From Arthonia radiata (lineage: Eukaryota > Ascomycota > Arthoniomycetes > Arthoniales > Arthoniaceae), in the NCBI GenBank assembly GCA_002989075.1, contig PSQN01000015.1:1364001-1428000 (forward strand): a stretch of 64,000 nucleotides of DNA, in the 5' to 3' direction. Below the pieces are notes generated by a model. That model was given only the letters and a program-made list of their open reading frames with translations. It made no database searches and was not told the origin of the DNA. Shown in pieces: positions 42,834 to 54,365 of this stretch (positions within the stretch are counted from its first letter, which is position 1; each line of letters opens with the position of its first letter). The position numbers and the translations under genes were made by a program.

Positions 42834-43484
42834 GCGAGAAAGTCATGGCTGCCCTCGTCCTTACCGTTGCGCATACGGATGATTGATGATGGCATTCACT
42901 TGTATGTGACATTGATCAGCGTTGGACTTGACCATACTGCAAGCGCGGTCCAGACTGGACGGCAGTAGGTAAATATGATGAACGAGCTCACACTCATGCT
43001 TGACTCCTCCCTGATCTCAGGCGCAACTTGCTTCACTTCAATGACATTGTTTTTGTGATTAAAGCATGAACGAGGGAGGTGCCCCCGTCGCACCTTCCAG
43101 CGCCCGCTCTGAAGTATACGTATCTTTTCGCTACGCGCTCTTCCTTCGCTTTTTCACTCTTTCACATCTACATTGCACCATTCTTTGTCACAAGCACTCA
43201 TTAACACACGATATTTGCTCACCCTTGGTCATTTCGCCATTCCTTCAAGCCTTGGGTGCAACGCATCCCAGTCGGCCAGCATTCTTGGATCATCGACAAA
43301 CCGACGATCGGACAACCCCATCGACTCTGCCCCTTCCTGCCATCAGCTCCTGGTACGTGATCTGATGCCAAATACTGATTCATCAATGCTGACAACGCCC
43401 AGATCGTTCAACGTCTATACCACAACCTCTCAGCAATCTGACAACGCCAATACCGCCGCTCAAGTTTTTGCTTAAGCATTCATC
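42834..43484. promoter_or_regulatory. Upstream region and probable 5' UTR intron of the 43.5-kb secreted-protein gene
   Basis: 651 bp. The right half is strongly C/T-rich, as in fungal leaders. A well-formed intron candidate lies at 43353-43402 (donor GTACGT, branch GCTGACA, acceptor CCCAG, 50 nt) entirely before the ATG at 43485. Confidence 0.45.
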
Positions 43485-44058
43485 ATGAGGACTTTCGCGT
43501 GTCTCGCATTGCTTCTTACGGTAGCAAGCGGCTCTCCGCTCCAAAGACGAGTGGTAGGTTGCGAATTGCCACATACATCCCCATTCCATCTTGCAGCGGA
43601 AGATGGGAAAGGCAATCTCTACCCGCTAGCTGTGACTGCGCAAAGGTTTGGAGATTTTGGCTTGCACTACGTGCCAGGACTGGCTACGAGCAAAACGCCA
43701 ACTTTCACATGGAACGAACATTGGATGCTGGAAACACGGCTCCACGAATCACTGCGTGAACACCATTCTGAGCGCTAGGGATCCATTGACGTTCACCAAC
43801 GATCCAACTGGCGACCCTGACACCTATCGTCAGATGCTGATGGCTTGCAATAGTTACGTGGGCGACAGACGAGGCAAGTTCTTCGTGCCGGATCAAACTC
43901 GCGCCGCAGCATTCGACTGGTCGCTGTGCCCTGAGGACTATTCGGAAGAGGATGAGCCCATCGGTAACAAGAAAGAGCTCTATGTAGGAAGGGATGACGA
44001 GGACGGCTGTTTTCCAGTGGACCTTGTGCCTACCGCGACGAATGGTACCCGACTATGA
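43485..44058 (+). CDS. Small secreted protein, exon structure uncertain
   Basis: The ATG at 43485 opens a clear signal peptide (MRTFACLALLLTVASGSPLQ), followed by RR. A donor GTAGGT at 43554 comes right after 23 codons. The 3' frame ending at 44058 encodes a Cys-containing acidic tail (SLCPEDYSEEDEPIGNKKEL). The simplest in-phase join uses an acceptor after 43653 (100-nt intron), giving about 157 residues with C-x2-C at the start of exon 2. Unspliced, the first frame stops after 97 residues. The family is unknown. Small size, secretion signal and Cys content make it effector-like, which is inference. Confidence 0.5.
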
Positions 44059-44869
44059 TGGGATGCCCCGGATAGCGTGGGATGTGCCAACGATCGATAG
44101 GTGCAATCTGGCACACACTACCCTCATGTACCTGTAGTCCTATTACGTTAAGCATTACCTGAGCGACTGTGCCTCAAAGAGCTTTTTCATCAGGCTGTGC
44201 CTGACATAGGATGACCTGCGTGACAGTACTGTTGCTACCAACTTTCACACCCTCATCCATGCTACCTCCCGCGGCATGCGGATCCTGCTGAGATGCTGTG
44301 ACCAGGTGTTGTTGCGCCAGCTACGGGCAGCTCTCTGTTTCAACATAGGCCCAGATTGATCCCTTAAGAGGCCAACATAACATGGTCCTCCATCTTGACC
44401 CAGAGCCCAGAGGTATTAGTCGTTCTTCGTTCCTGCTGTGCGTTGCCGCGAGATATTACGAAGATGATTCGGATTCAGTTTTGCCTTTGCCATTGTCGGG
44501 TTTTGAAGGATGGATAGGAGCTTGTATATAATAGGGGCAGTTGGCGAGCGTTTAGCGGTCTTTCGCTCAGTAACCCCTTCATCTCAAGAAAGATTCTAGG
44601 GGGTTTGTGGGGCAAATTCTCAGAGTAAAGCCCCCTCAGCCCCTATCGTTAGCCTGGATAGGTGCCTAATAGGGCTGCTCGGCACAATTGAACCCTTGTC
44701 ACACGTCACTCGAGCTTTGTCACAGCCATCTTCAACGCGCTCTGTCAAACAGACACTCACACTTGTACCATGCAATCATGCTCTGAGGTACAAACAAGAA
44801 GCGCAACTGACATGCCATCCCTTGAAGCTCGTCTAATTCGTACCTGCCGCCTTTGACTTCTCCCAAACA
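44059..44869. other. Intergenic region
   Basis: 811 bp upstream of the RING ligase. It includes a G/C-run patch at about 44530-44670 (aggggcag, gccccctcagcccctat) with short inverted matches. No gene or known element recognised. Confidence 0.4.
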
Positions 44870-47731
44870 ATGACAGCGCCGGCTTTCAAGTTCACCAATT
44901 CCTCGCTGACCCTCGTGCCTTCACCTTCGGACCTTTTCATGGCTGTTCCGCGCCTCGGCTCTTCAATAGCAGGTTTCTTCGGCTTCAGTGATCTGGCGTG
45001 GTTCAGCAACATGACGGGTAACGAGACCTCTCAGCTCTGGTCGAACACGGCGGGCCTATTCAACTGGACCACGCAGACCGGCGAAGCTGGCAAAGCGTCT
45101 GGCTCTCTGTTGCCCGCTGCTCTCGTCGACAACTTCTGGCTCACTTTTACTCGCATTGGCAACTTCGATGGCATCTGGTCCTATCTGTGGTCCAAGTGGG
45201 CAATCACAACTATTCTGGTGGTAGGCATTCCCGTGAAGGTCTGTATAATCAAGGCCCTAGCTAACCCATGTGTCCAGGCCATCCTCCTGAATCGAGCCCA
45301 TGTCTTTGCGTCAGCGCGGACGCCGATCCGCCTTTCTTGGAAAGCACGTCTTCTCCTCCGCATCGTACCCATCATACTCGTCGTTCAACAAGCTGTGACC
45401 ATACTTCAAGCGCTGAGGTGTCAGACTGGCTTGCAGCTCCCGCAGATACGATTCAAAGACTCGGACAGTGTCATCAACAAGTCATGGACATCGTCCCCCG
45501 GACTGTCGTTCAAGTTCGCCTCGACTATGCTCTTCTGGCAGAGCGCCGAAGAGTCTTGTCAAGCTGTAGGAATGATCCCGTCTGGCGAAGATACCATGAG
45601 TTGGCACGGCTCTGCAATCCTGCTGTGGCCACTATTCTTGGTATTGAGTGCAAGCCAACTGGCTGAGTCCGTGGCTAGCGCTCTTCAAGGACAACAGCCT
45701 CGCCCAGAGACAGGCATGAGCGTCTTCGAGCACTCCCTCGCTTTTGGCGAAGCCGAAACGGTTGCAAGGGCCGCAGCCGGCATTGGAATATTTGGCCTCC
45801 CTAAAAGCGGCGGTGAAACTCCCAGTACCACGGCGTCAGATAGCCCGACCTCAGGCAAGGTCCACACTTTCACACGGGCTTTGCTCCTGCAGAAGCTCAA
45901 TGTTCCCCCAGAGGTGTTACTGATCTGCCTCATCTCCACTTTAAGCCACTTGAGCAGCCAGCTACTTGCAGTTGCAGGACTGCAACAGCGGTATAGGCTG
46001 CTTAACACCGGAGCTTGGGGCGTATGCTTTCTCAGCTTATTCTTCTACAGCTTCGTCACCTACGCGCGGCCCTCAGCGATGGAAGACGCCCAAATCATCC
46101 GCTATCCCACTGTATGCATTGTCGGCTTTCTGCCGCACCTGCTCACTATCTTTGGGGCCGTCATCTGCGCTCACGTGTACGCATTCGCAATCGGTTGCAT
46201 GCTACTATCTCCTCCGCAACAGTGGAGGGGCCTCTCATTCAAAGAGAAGATCAAGCTCGCTCACGCTAACATGTCAGCTAATTCTTCGTGGACCAGTATC
46301 CAGGTATCAATGACCGATGACTTCTACCAATTTGTCCTTCGTATCGGCTATCAGTTGCTGATGGCTGCTGCAGAGGCTGTTTACTTCACGGAAGGCCTGC
46401 AAGTTACCCTCCATCCTCAAACCTGGTTGGAAAAGACCCGGTACGAGGAAGCTATGAAGCATGGCCGCAGCCGCACTAGTCTGGTACCGCTGGAGTTGCA
46501 GCGCGAATTTGCTGGTGGCGATGGATTTGGTCTCACAGACGAATCACCTCAGCTGGGCTCAGATGGCATGCCGTTACCTTCGCCGTATGCGCGCGAACGC
46601 AAGACTGTAGCGAAATTCAACAAGGCCGGTATTGCGGCGATGACAGAGGAAGGCGTCGGCATATCGCAGCGCAGCGGTAGATGGTCAATGTCGTGGAAGC
46701 TGATCGAGCAAGTCTCTGAGTTATTGACCTACTGCTTTGCAAGAGGCGTTCTTGGCTGTCTCAACGGCACAGTCGGCAGCAAATTCATAGCTCCAAAGTG
46801 GCTCTTGAGAGCAGCTAAGATTCACCCGTTAGCGCTTCAAAATATGAAGACTGAGGATGGTGCGAAGACTCAGCAACGCGTACTTGAATTCTGGCGCCTA
46901 ACCGACGGCGGCGAACTACAAGCAGCCAAAGACGGCAGCAACATCGATGTCGAATTCGAGACGCGCCGCCGCTTCGCCACTGAGAACGGCCTCTCGACAC
47001 CAGTCCGCGAGTCGAAGCTCGACGATCACCTCTATAACTGGTGGAAGTCCAACGGCTGGTGGGGCGAGACCGACTGCTCTGGCGAGTATCGACCCCCGCG
47101 TGCATCCTCCCCCTCAGACAATTTCGACGCTACAAGCCAGATCTCTGCCTCCTCTGCCTGGGAGACTGACTCCGCTGCAAGCGACACCACCGTTAAACCA
47201 CGCAGTCGCAGTCGCGCCACTACTCCAGCGTACTCCGACGCCGGCGACCTCGTAGATGAGACGGCAGATTTTCAACAAGACCTCGCGTCTTACCTCGATC
47301 CCAAAACGCTCGCGCAGAAACAAGACGCGAAGATGCTGGCCTATCGCCTCCGCCATAACGAAGGCCCCACAACACGCGGCCAGTACCGCCGCTCCATCCT
47401 GCGTGAGAACATCAGCGCGCTCTCAGGGTCGCCGCTGCTGAACGCCGCAGACGAGGAACTCGTGCTCGAGCATATGCTCAAGACGCGGCGACCCTTGCAG
47501 TCTTCGAATGCGCGGACAGGAGCCAGCTGGAGCGAAGGCGGCAGCGGGATGGGCGAGGGCGGCCCGCAGTGCGCGGTATGCCATAGCAGCCCACGGAACG
47601 TGCTAGTGTGGCCGTGTCGGTGTTTGAGTCTGTGTGAGGAGTGCAGAGTAGCGCTCGCGGAGAACAATTTCGGGAGTTGTGTGTGCTGTCGGCGGCCTGT
47701 GGTGGCTTTTAGTAGACTGTATGTCCCGTGA
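44870..47731 (+). CDS. Asi1/Asi3-like RING-type E3 ubiquitin ligase, multi-pass membrane protein
   Basis: Open frame of 953 residues from ATG. Several hydrophobic segments (about 108-125, 160-180, 245-265, 350-372, 380-400, 418-440) indicate a polytopic membrane protein. The C-terminus carries a C4C4-like RING at about 901-940: QCAVCHSSPRNVLVWPCRCL, then CEEC and CVCC. Yeast Asi1 and Asi3 are inner nuclear membrane ligases in protein quality control and have this layout. A 39-nt in-frame segment at 45239-45277 has all marks of an intron and may be spliced out. Residues 700-830 are low-complexity Ser-rich and probably disordered. The Asi relation is inference from architecture. Confidence 0.8.
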   Translation: MTAPAFKFTNSSLTLVPSPSDLFMAVPRLGSSIAGFFGFSDLAWFSNMTGNETSQLWSNTAGLFNWTTQTGEAGKASGSLLPAALVDNFWLTFTRIGNFDGIWSYLWSKWAITTILVVGIPVKVCIIKALANPCVQAILLNRAHVFASARTPIRLSWKARLLLRIVPIILVVQQAVTILQALRCQTGLQLPQIRFKDSDSVINKSWTSSPGLSFKFASTMLFWQSAEESCQAVGMIPSGEDTMSWHGSAILLWPLFLVLSASQLAESVASALQGQQPRPETGMSVFEHSLAFGEAETVARAAAGIGIFGLPKSGGETPSTTASDSPTSGKVHTFTRALLLQKLNVPPEVLLICLISTLSHLSSQLLAVAGLQQRYRLLNTGAWGVCFLSLFFYSFVTYARPSAMEDAQIIRYPTVCIVGFLPHLLTIFGAVICAHVYAFAIGCMLLSPPQQWRGLSFKEKIKLAHANMSANSSWTSIQVSMTDDFYQFVLRIGYQLLMAAAEAVYFTEGLQVTLHPQTWLEKTRYEEAMKHGRSRTSLVPLELQREFAGGDGFGLTDESPQLGSDGMPLPSPYARERKTVAKFNKAGIAAMTEEGVGISQRSGRWSMSWKLIEQVSELLTYCFARGVLGCLNGTVGSKFIAPKWLLRAAKIHPLALQNMKTEDGAKTQQRVLEFWRLTDGGELQAAKDGSNIDVEFETRRRFATENGLSTPVRESKLDDHLYNWWKSNGWWGETDCSGEYRPPRASSPSDNFDATSQISASSAWETDSAASDTTVKPRSRSRATTPAYSDAGDLVDETADFQQDLASYLDPKTLAQKQDAKMLAYRLRHNEGPTTRGQYRRSILRENISALSGSPLLNAADEELVLEHMLKTRRPLQSSNARTGASWSEGGSGMGEGGPQCAVCHSSPRNVLVWPCRCLSLCEECRVALAENNFGSCVCCRRPVVAFSRLYVP

Positions 47732-48454
47732 ACGGGCAGAGGATCGCATAGCGTGGCATTTGCATAGCGCGGTGGGCATTATGAATGAGCATGACTTGAT
47801 GGCTGTGATCGAGCATTGTCAATGATATAGACGGCGTGAATGATGCAGTGTATGAAAGTCCACTTCCACTGTGAAGAATTTTCGATGGTGGAAGTCCCAG
47901 CGGATCTAGATTCACTCCGACTTACCTAGTGTCGTCGCCGTTGGGTGGTCATCCAGCCTATCGGCTGTTCCAAGCCAGTCCTAACAGTCGAGCGCCGATG
48001 AGAATTTCTCCATTCATGGCAGCCTCGGCGGTCAAGTTGCTCAACGAAGGCACTACGTTCAATGAGCAGGATGAGATCGGCCCTCACATTCCTCTCGTGG
48101 CTGGTACGAAGCAAACGCCGGGATGACGATTTGGTGGAACAAGGAAAATGCGTGCGGAGGCTTTCTGGTACTTTAATTCGTAGAGCGCGTTCATCGTCTT
48201 GCTGCAGATATTGTCGAGGCCAACACGGTGAGCTGACCAAACTCAAACTTCCCTTCAAAGAACACGCGTATGCAGATGCCGTGCTCAGGGCGCGCTTCTA
48301 TCTTCCGTCACGTCGTAATGTTGACCAATACGCCCCGAAAACCGTACGTTGCTCATCTCAATAGCAGAGATGTTGCCTTGACATCCAACACAACCCCCAG
48401 ACCCCACCGCATCCCCCATCCCACCACACCCACCCCATCACTCCACCACCCCCA
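47732..48454. other. Convergent intergenic region with C-rich tract
   Basis: 723 bp between stops. The right end (48380-48480) is a C/A-rich low-complexity tract (cccaccccatcactccacc, repeated in part) that runs into the DAHP synthase 3' end. No gene seen. Confidence 0.45.
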
Positions 48455-50017
48455 TCACTCCACCCTCCCCCCCGCCTCCCCCGCCAACAAAAACGCCAAC
48501 TCCAACGCTTGCTTCTCATTCAACCTCGGATCGCAATACGTCGTATACCGCCTCTTCAGATCCCCCTCCGCAATCCCCTCGCTCCCGCCAATACACTCCG
48601 TCACCGCATCCCCCGTCAACTCCAAATGCACACCCCCCAGCACACTCCCGCACTGCTTATGTATCCGCACCGCGCTCGCCACCTCCTTCAAGATATTGTC
48701 AAATGACCGCGTCTTCGTCCCGTCGGGCGTGGCGTGCGTGTTCCCGTGCATGGGGTCGCATTGCCAGATCGGGACGTGATTGGTTTTCTGTACGGCGTTG
48801 ATGTGGCCCGGCAGCTTTTCTGCGATCTTGCCAGCGCCGTACCGTGTGATTAATGTGATTTTTCCGATTTCCCTGTGCGGGTTCAGGATGTCGAGGAGGT
48901 CGGTGAGTTCGGCGTCGCCCATGCTGGGTCCGACTTTGACGCCGATGGGGTTTTCGATGCCCCGGAAGAACTCGACGTGTCCGCCGTGCAGCTGGCGCGT
49001 GCGGTCGCCGATCCAGAGGAAGTGCGCGGAGGTGTTGTAGTAGCCTTTGCCGGTGCTGTTGGGGATTGGGAACGACCGGGTGAGACTTTGTTCGTATTCG
49101 AGCAGAAGGCCTTCGTGGGACGTGTAGAGGTCGACTGTCTCCAGGGGGCCGGCGGTGTCCGCGCCGATGGTTCGCAGGAAGCGCAGCGAGTCGACGATAC
49201 GCGTCACGTGGGCTTGGTAGCGGGCGTTTAATTTCTCGTCTTGCACGTGGCCGAGATCCCAGGAGAGCGGTTTATGCAGGTCGGCGATACCCGCGGCGAG
49301 TTGGCTGCGGATGTGGTTGAGCGTCGCCGCGCTGTGGAAGTACGCCTGGACGAGACGGTCGGGGTCGAGGTTTCGCTCGTTTTCGCCGAAGCCGTTGAGA
49401 ATGTCGCCGCGGAAGGAGGGGACGATGCGGCCGTCTGGGAGTTTCTCGGTGGGCGAGGAGCGAGGTTTTGCGTACTGGCCTGCCATGCGTGCGATGCGGA
49501 CGACGGGCTTGTCGATGGCGCCGATGAGGACGAGTGACATTTGCAAGAGGAGCTTGATCTTGGAGTTGATTTGGGACGAGTTGCAGTAGTCGAAGAGCTC
49601 GGCGCAATCGCCGCCTTGGAGGAGGAAGGACTTGCCTAGGGCGACGTCGCGGAGGGAGCGCTTGAGCTTTTCGATTTCTTGTGGGGCTACTAGCGGTGGG
49701 AGACGCTCTAGTTGGCTGATGGAGCGTGCGAGTGCGTGACTGTCGGGGTAATGCACGGGTTGAGCGAGGGGTTTGGATGTCCATGCTGTTGAGGTTTAGT
49801 TGAGGTCGGTGGTGCAAAGGCGACAGATGATATGACGTGGAAGGATGGAGGGATCACACTTACAGGATGGCGACCATGCGGCATTTGCACTATTTGCAGA
49901 GCTCACATGGCCATTCGTATCGAGGGCACTGGCTGCGACAACGTCTTGACCGGGCTTACCCAGCTCACGAGCACGCTCATCTGCGCTCAATGCGTCACGA
50001 CTATCTTGAGCAGCCAT
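48455..50017 (-). CDS. Class II DAHP synthase (3-deoxy-D-arabino-heptulosonate-7-phosphate synthase)
   Basis: Exons 50017-49864 and 49785-48455 with a 78-nt intron (GTAAGT, CAACAG) give 494 residues. The join yields AWSPSSWTSKPLAQPVHYPD, the conserved N-terminus of the plant-type (class II, AroA-II) enzyme. Other family stretches are GKSFLLQGGDCAELF, KPVVRIARMAGQYAKPRS, and WQCDPMHGNTH near the C-terminal active site. It condenses phosphoenolpyruvate and erythrose 4-phosphate, the first shikimate step. Filamentous fungi often have this class II form beside yeast-like class I enzymes. The start ATG is in exon 1; the exon 2 frame has no ATG before the conserved region. No targeting peptide is obvious. 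Confidence 0.95.
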
Positions 50018-50655
50018 TGCATGAATTAGTCATCAATTGTGTAGTAGTTATACAGTAAGCTTAGACACCTAGAAAGCTACGCTGTCGTGCTGTTTGTTCT
50101 CTCAAAGAATGATTACTCTGGTATTTGTATGTCTTAGAATGAAAATTTCTTCCTTGAGTCAGAGCACGGGCACTGCTTCGTTTTAGATTGAGGAAAGACT
50201 CGGATATCACGAGATTTTACCTGTTCGAGGATGAGCAACGAAAAGCTACTGAGGAAACATTGATGGCTTGCTTGTGAGTAAGGGTGTATTTCCGTATTCC
50301 GCCGTGGCCGCAAAACGCACTAATAATGCATACGGGCTGCACAAGGATTAGCTGGGAACTGCCAAGCTCAATCTAGCGCGAAATTCATGCTGTCTAACGT
50401 GACATCGCGAGAGCTTTGAGGAAGATGGCAGACATAAGGAATTTGGAGAAGAATGAATGTGCAGTGCTATTGATAGAAGCGATGGATAATAGGAATCCGA
50501 AAGCACGATCTACACTAAAGCCGTTTATCTTCGTGTTGCTATGCCAACTGACATGTCCAAATAAACAATAGCGCCCGCCATTCAAGCACGTCCTTTCCTG
50601 GCTCTGTTGCACTTCCTTCACCACACCAGATTGATATGCCTATTTACTATTGACT
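50018..50655. promoter_or_regulatory. Divergent upstream region of DAHP synthase and the BRCT gene
   Basis: 638 bp between ATGs. No extra gene found; short frames lack content. I saw no TGACTC-type Gcn4/CpcA site with certainty, though that would be expected for an amino-acid gene. Confidence 0.4.
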
Positions 50656-53600
50656 ATGCCTCCAGCGAGATCACAAAGCCCGCCGAAGCGTATGACGCGC
50701 TCCCGTGCGAAGGCTGTCGAAGAGAAACAGCAAACCAAAGTCATCACTACTCCCGGCGCCAAAGCCGCAGCACCTAAGACAACAAAACGTAAAGCACGCG
50801 CAGAAGATGCTCCCAATGCAGGAGATGTGCAGCAAGATGTAGCTGCACCAAGCGAAGCAAAACAACCTGCCTACTCACAACCAACACGTGCCACTCGAGG
50901 CAAAGCGAAAATCAGTGAGCCGGAGCCCGCAGCCCAGAAGGAAGCCACCACATCCGCTCCCAAACCTCGCGGTAGACCTCGCGCAGCTGTTGTCAAGAAA
51001 GACGAAGAGTCCTCGGCAGCCACTGCTGCTGCTCCGATAGCCACAAGAACGACGCGCGGAAAGGCAGCTGCTCAAAAACAACCTCCAGCTCCACGAGCTA
51101 AAGCCCCTGCTAAGAAGGTTACGTTTCAAGACGATGAAGAAGCCGAAAAAGAGAACTTGGTGAGAGATAGACCGACCTCGAAGGATGGGAAGGATGTTGT
51201 CGTGGAGAAGGGGACCGCAGCCATGACCAAGGCGCCTCGAAAAGGGCGCCCCGCCAGCGCTAAGCCAGGAACCGACAGCGCCGGAGCGAGCAAGAAAGCT
51301 TCTGAGAAGGCTCGCGCTGAGCCTCTATCTCCCAAAAAGCCTACGCAAGTTGCCAAGGGCAACGGTAACGAGGAGGCCCCGCCAATGACAAGCGCACCAC
51401 CTCAATCCCCTGTCAAGCTCCTCAGTCAGTCTCCACAGAAGCAGGCCTTGACACCGAAGAAGAGTCCAGTGAAGGCTGCAGATGCTGGTAGAACTGAGAC
51501 GCCGTCGCCCATAGACGAGCTTCAGTTGCCGACCAGTGGCTCGCCGCTCAAGCAATCAGCTATTGCACTCGGCGGAAGTCCACCAAAGCGGCCGCCGCCA
51601 TCCCCAACCAAAGCATCCATGAAGGACTCGCCAAAGAAATTGGATATTGGAACACCTGCATTTAAGCCTACTTCGAGCGTCGTTGTGGAGGAGAAAGCAA
51701 CCTCATCCCTCGCACAAACTCCAGCACGGAGACCCCCCTCGCCGATTAAGTTATTCCAGAAGCAGTCCAGCACGAAGCCCTTGCAAACACCCGGAAGTAC
51801 GATGAAGACTTCGCTGCTGCAGTCGCCTGCGAAGCATGCCCCCTCGGGTATCAAGCCTTTCAATTTTGGTACGCATACACCTGGCCGGCCGAATGAGACA
51901 CCAAGCATGAAGCCTGCTGTCTCTGTTTTACGTCAAAGTCCTCAAAAATTCAAGATGCCATTTGCGCATTCACCCTCAAAGTCTTCAAAGCCAGAGACGG
52001 TATCAGCAGCTGCTCCACAGCAGCCGCCTGCGACAGCCGAGCAGCATAAGGAGATTCTGATGGACGAGCTCATGAATGCACCCGCTCCTTTCACTCCAGG
52101 ACCACAACCGAAGCCAAATGCTGAAATTTTCAGTGACGAGCCAGCAGTCACTACGCCCGATACGCGGCACACTGAACGCAAGCAGCTAGTTGCAGCGGAC
52201 TCGAACCCATTCCAACATGATGATACTGCCTCATATGATAGCACCGTTGAAGTCAATATTTTCGAGGATACTCTAATGCCTCAGGTGGAGACAGAAACTC
52301 CTACTGCAGATCCCGTGGCAGCTTTCGAGGTGCAGGCATCACCTTCTCAGTGGTCCCCCACGAACGATTCGGAAGATGAGCTGATGTCTGACGACCCGAA
52401 GTACGACGCATCGCCCTCGCGCAGAATCACTACAATGGGTCCCGCAACTGCTTCGAAGGACGCAGACTTTTCCCTGGCTACACCAACGTCAAAGAAGACC
52501 GTCACAAACACATCCATTTCCATGACTGGTCTTGCTGAGCGGTTCGGCGGCTGGGTTGGTGCAACTCCTGACCCTAATGTGCTTGAGCAGCGAAGGCAAG
52601 ACCGCTTTGTCTTTTCACCAGTCAAAGCGCAAGCTACGCAGATTGCCACGCCTCCCATCGAGGTAGAGTCGCCACACGCGCAGATACACAGCTTCGATGA
52701 AGCAATTGAGATCCACGAAGATGACACTGAGATGCCTCCATCGGATCAGCAGATCGCCGAGGATGTCTTCCGACAGAGCAAAGTATCAGATGCATCTCAA
52801 GACTACGGCGATGAAAACGGTACTCCCGTGGACCCGACAGTGAACGTCAACATCCCACACGTAATCGAGACTTGCACGCCCCAGCGTTTACAGAAGCAAG
52901 AGCCTCGCATCATCCATACCGTATCGAAGGTGCCCTTGAAGCCAGCTGCCGATGATGAGATGACTCCGGACACAAAGGCGAACATCAAGAAGCGGCGATC
53001 AGTAGCGAATGCCTTGACACCCCGGGCTGATCTGGAGCTGCAGGCGCTACGACAGATTTACCCGATGTCCACGGCAGATGCAGGATCATCTCAGAATGAC
53101 GTTACAACATCCGCTGATGAGACGCATGAAGATATCACGCCGACGATGGAATCACCAACATGGTCCCTGATCGCCTCTCCAGCACGAACCCCTCGCAGCA
53201 ATGTCGATGCCAAATTGCTCAATGGCGCCGTGGTGTTTGTCGATGTTCACACAAGCGAAGGCGCTGACGCCAGCGGCATCTTCGTTGATCTCCTGCAGCA
53301 AATGGGCGCTACTGTCCGAAGTTCGTGGAATTGGAATGCATCTTCATTCGAGGACATCCCATGCGCAAACGCGGAATCCAAGGTTGGTATTACGCATGTG
53401 GTCTTTAAGGACGGTGGCAAGAGGACAATGGAGAAGGTGAGAATGGCCAAAGGTGTAGTGACTTGCGTTGGAGTGGGCTGGGTACTTGAGTGAGTCTTCA
53501 AAAGCCGTCTAAGACTATCGCAGGAGCTAATCTATTCCTAGTTGTGAGCGCGAGAATAAGTGGCTGGACGAAGCTGGTTATGCCATTGATACCTCATTCG

Positions 53601-54130
53601 TCCCCCGTGGAGGCCATCGCAGACGGAAGTCGATGGAACCAAAGTTGTTGTCCAACTTGAACGGAACATTGTCTACGGCCAATACCCCACGCAAATCATC
53701 GCCTCAGTCCAGCTCACACCGAAGGGTGACTATCGCTGTTCCTCCGTCTCCTGATATGAGCAAGGGCAGCACCTCGCCTCAAGCAGAATTTGTGGCAGAT
53801 GAGCCTATGACGTTTTATCAGGACAATGAGGAAGACGAGCTGGCTGCGCCAGAATCACCAGCGTCTTTCACGATGCCAGAGACTCCGGCTCGGCCGTATA
53901 TGTTGACAGGAGGTGCCAACTCGCCTACGACGCCATACTTTTTACACCCTACGCAGATTGTCCAACAGACTTGCCCGCCTAAACAATCACAACAGAGCTT
54001 GTTCCCACTTAGTGGGCGGATCCAAGACCAGCCAGATGAAAGTCTTCGAAAGCGTCTCATGGATGCTCGACGCAAGAGCCTTCAGTTTGCGCCCAAGGTG
54101 AAGAGCCCCTTGGCAAACGATTTTGAGTAA
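50656..54130 (+). CDS. BRCT-domain protein with AT-hook, KEN and RVxF-like motifs
   Basis: Exons 50656-53489 and 53542-54130 (52-nt intron) give 1140 residues. The start is the ATG at 50656; a TTG lies two codons earlier. Only one folded domain is seen, a BRCT-like region at about 847-975 (KLLNGAVVFVDVHTSEGADA, then VVTCVGVGWVLDCERENKWL across the splice, including the conserved W). The first 840 residues are Lys/Pro/Ser/Thr-rich. They contain an AT-hook core (PRGRPR, 104-109), KKVTF at 153-157 (RVxF-like PP1 docking form), a KEN box at 165-167, and many S/T-P-x-K sites such as SPPKR. This suggests a chromatin-linked protein under cell-cycle control. It is perhaps comparable to microcephalin-type BRCT proteins, which I cannot confirm. 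Confidence 0.8.
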
Positions 54131-54365
54131 ACGAATGATGGAATTCCGTATTTCGTATGTGTCGTAATGAGGACTGGAATTGGTAGCATTGGATGGGTGC
54201 TTGGCCGGGCCGAGGGCGTCGAGTGAATGTACATATCATGATCTGATTGATACCCTCAATTACTGAATCATTCGACAACCTACATTGACCCGGATTGCTA
54301 ATTTTCTTGCCCCCATCAATCGAAACTTCGCTCGACGAGAAATAATACGACGCGCATGAATACGC

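Noticed and set aside
44530-44670. G/C-run patch that seemed to resemble the region near 22100-22160 in inverted orientation (tatata..taggggc).
   Set aside because: The match is too short and interrupted to claim a dispersed repeat without a computed alignment.
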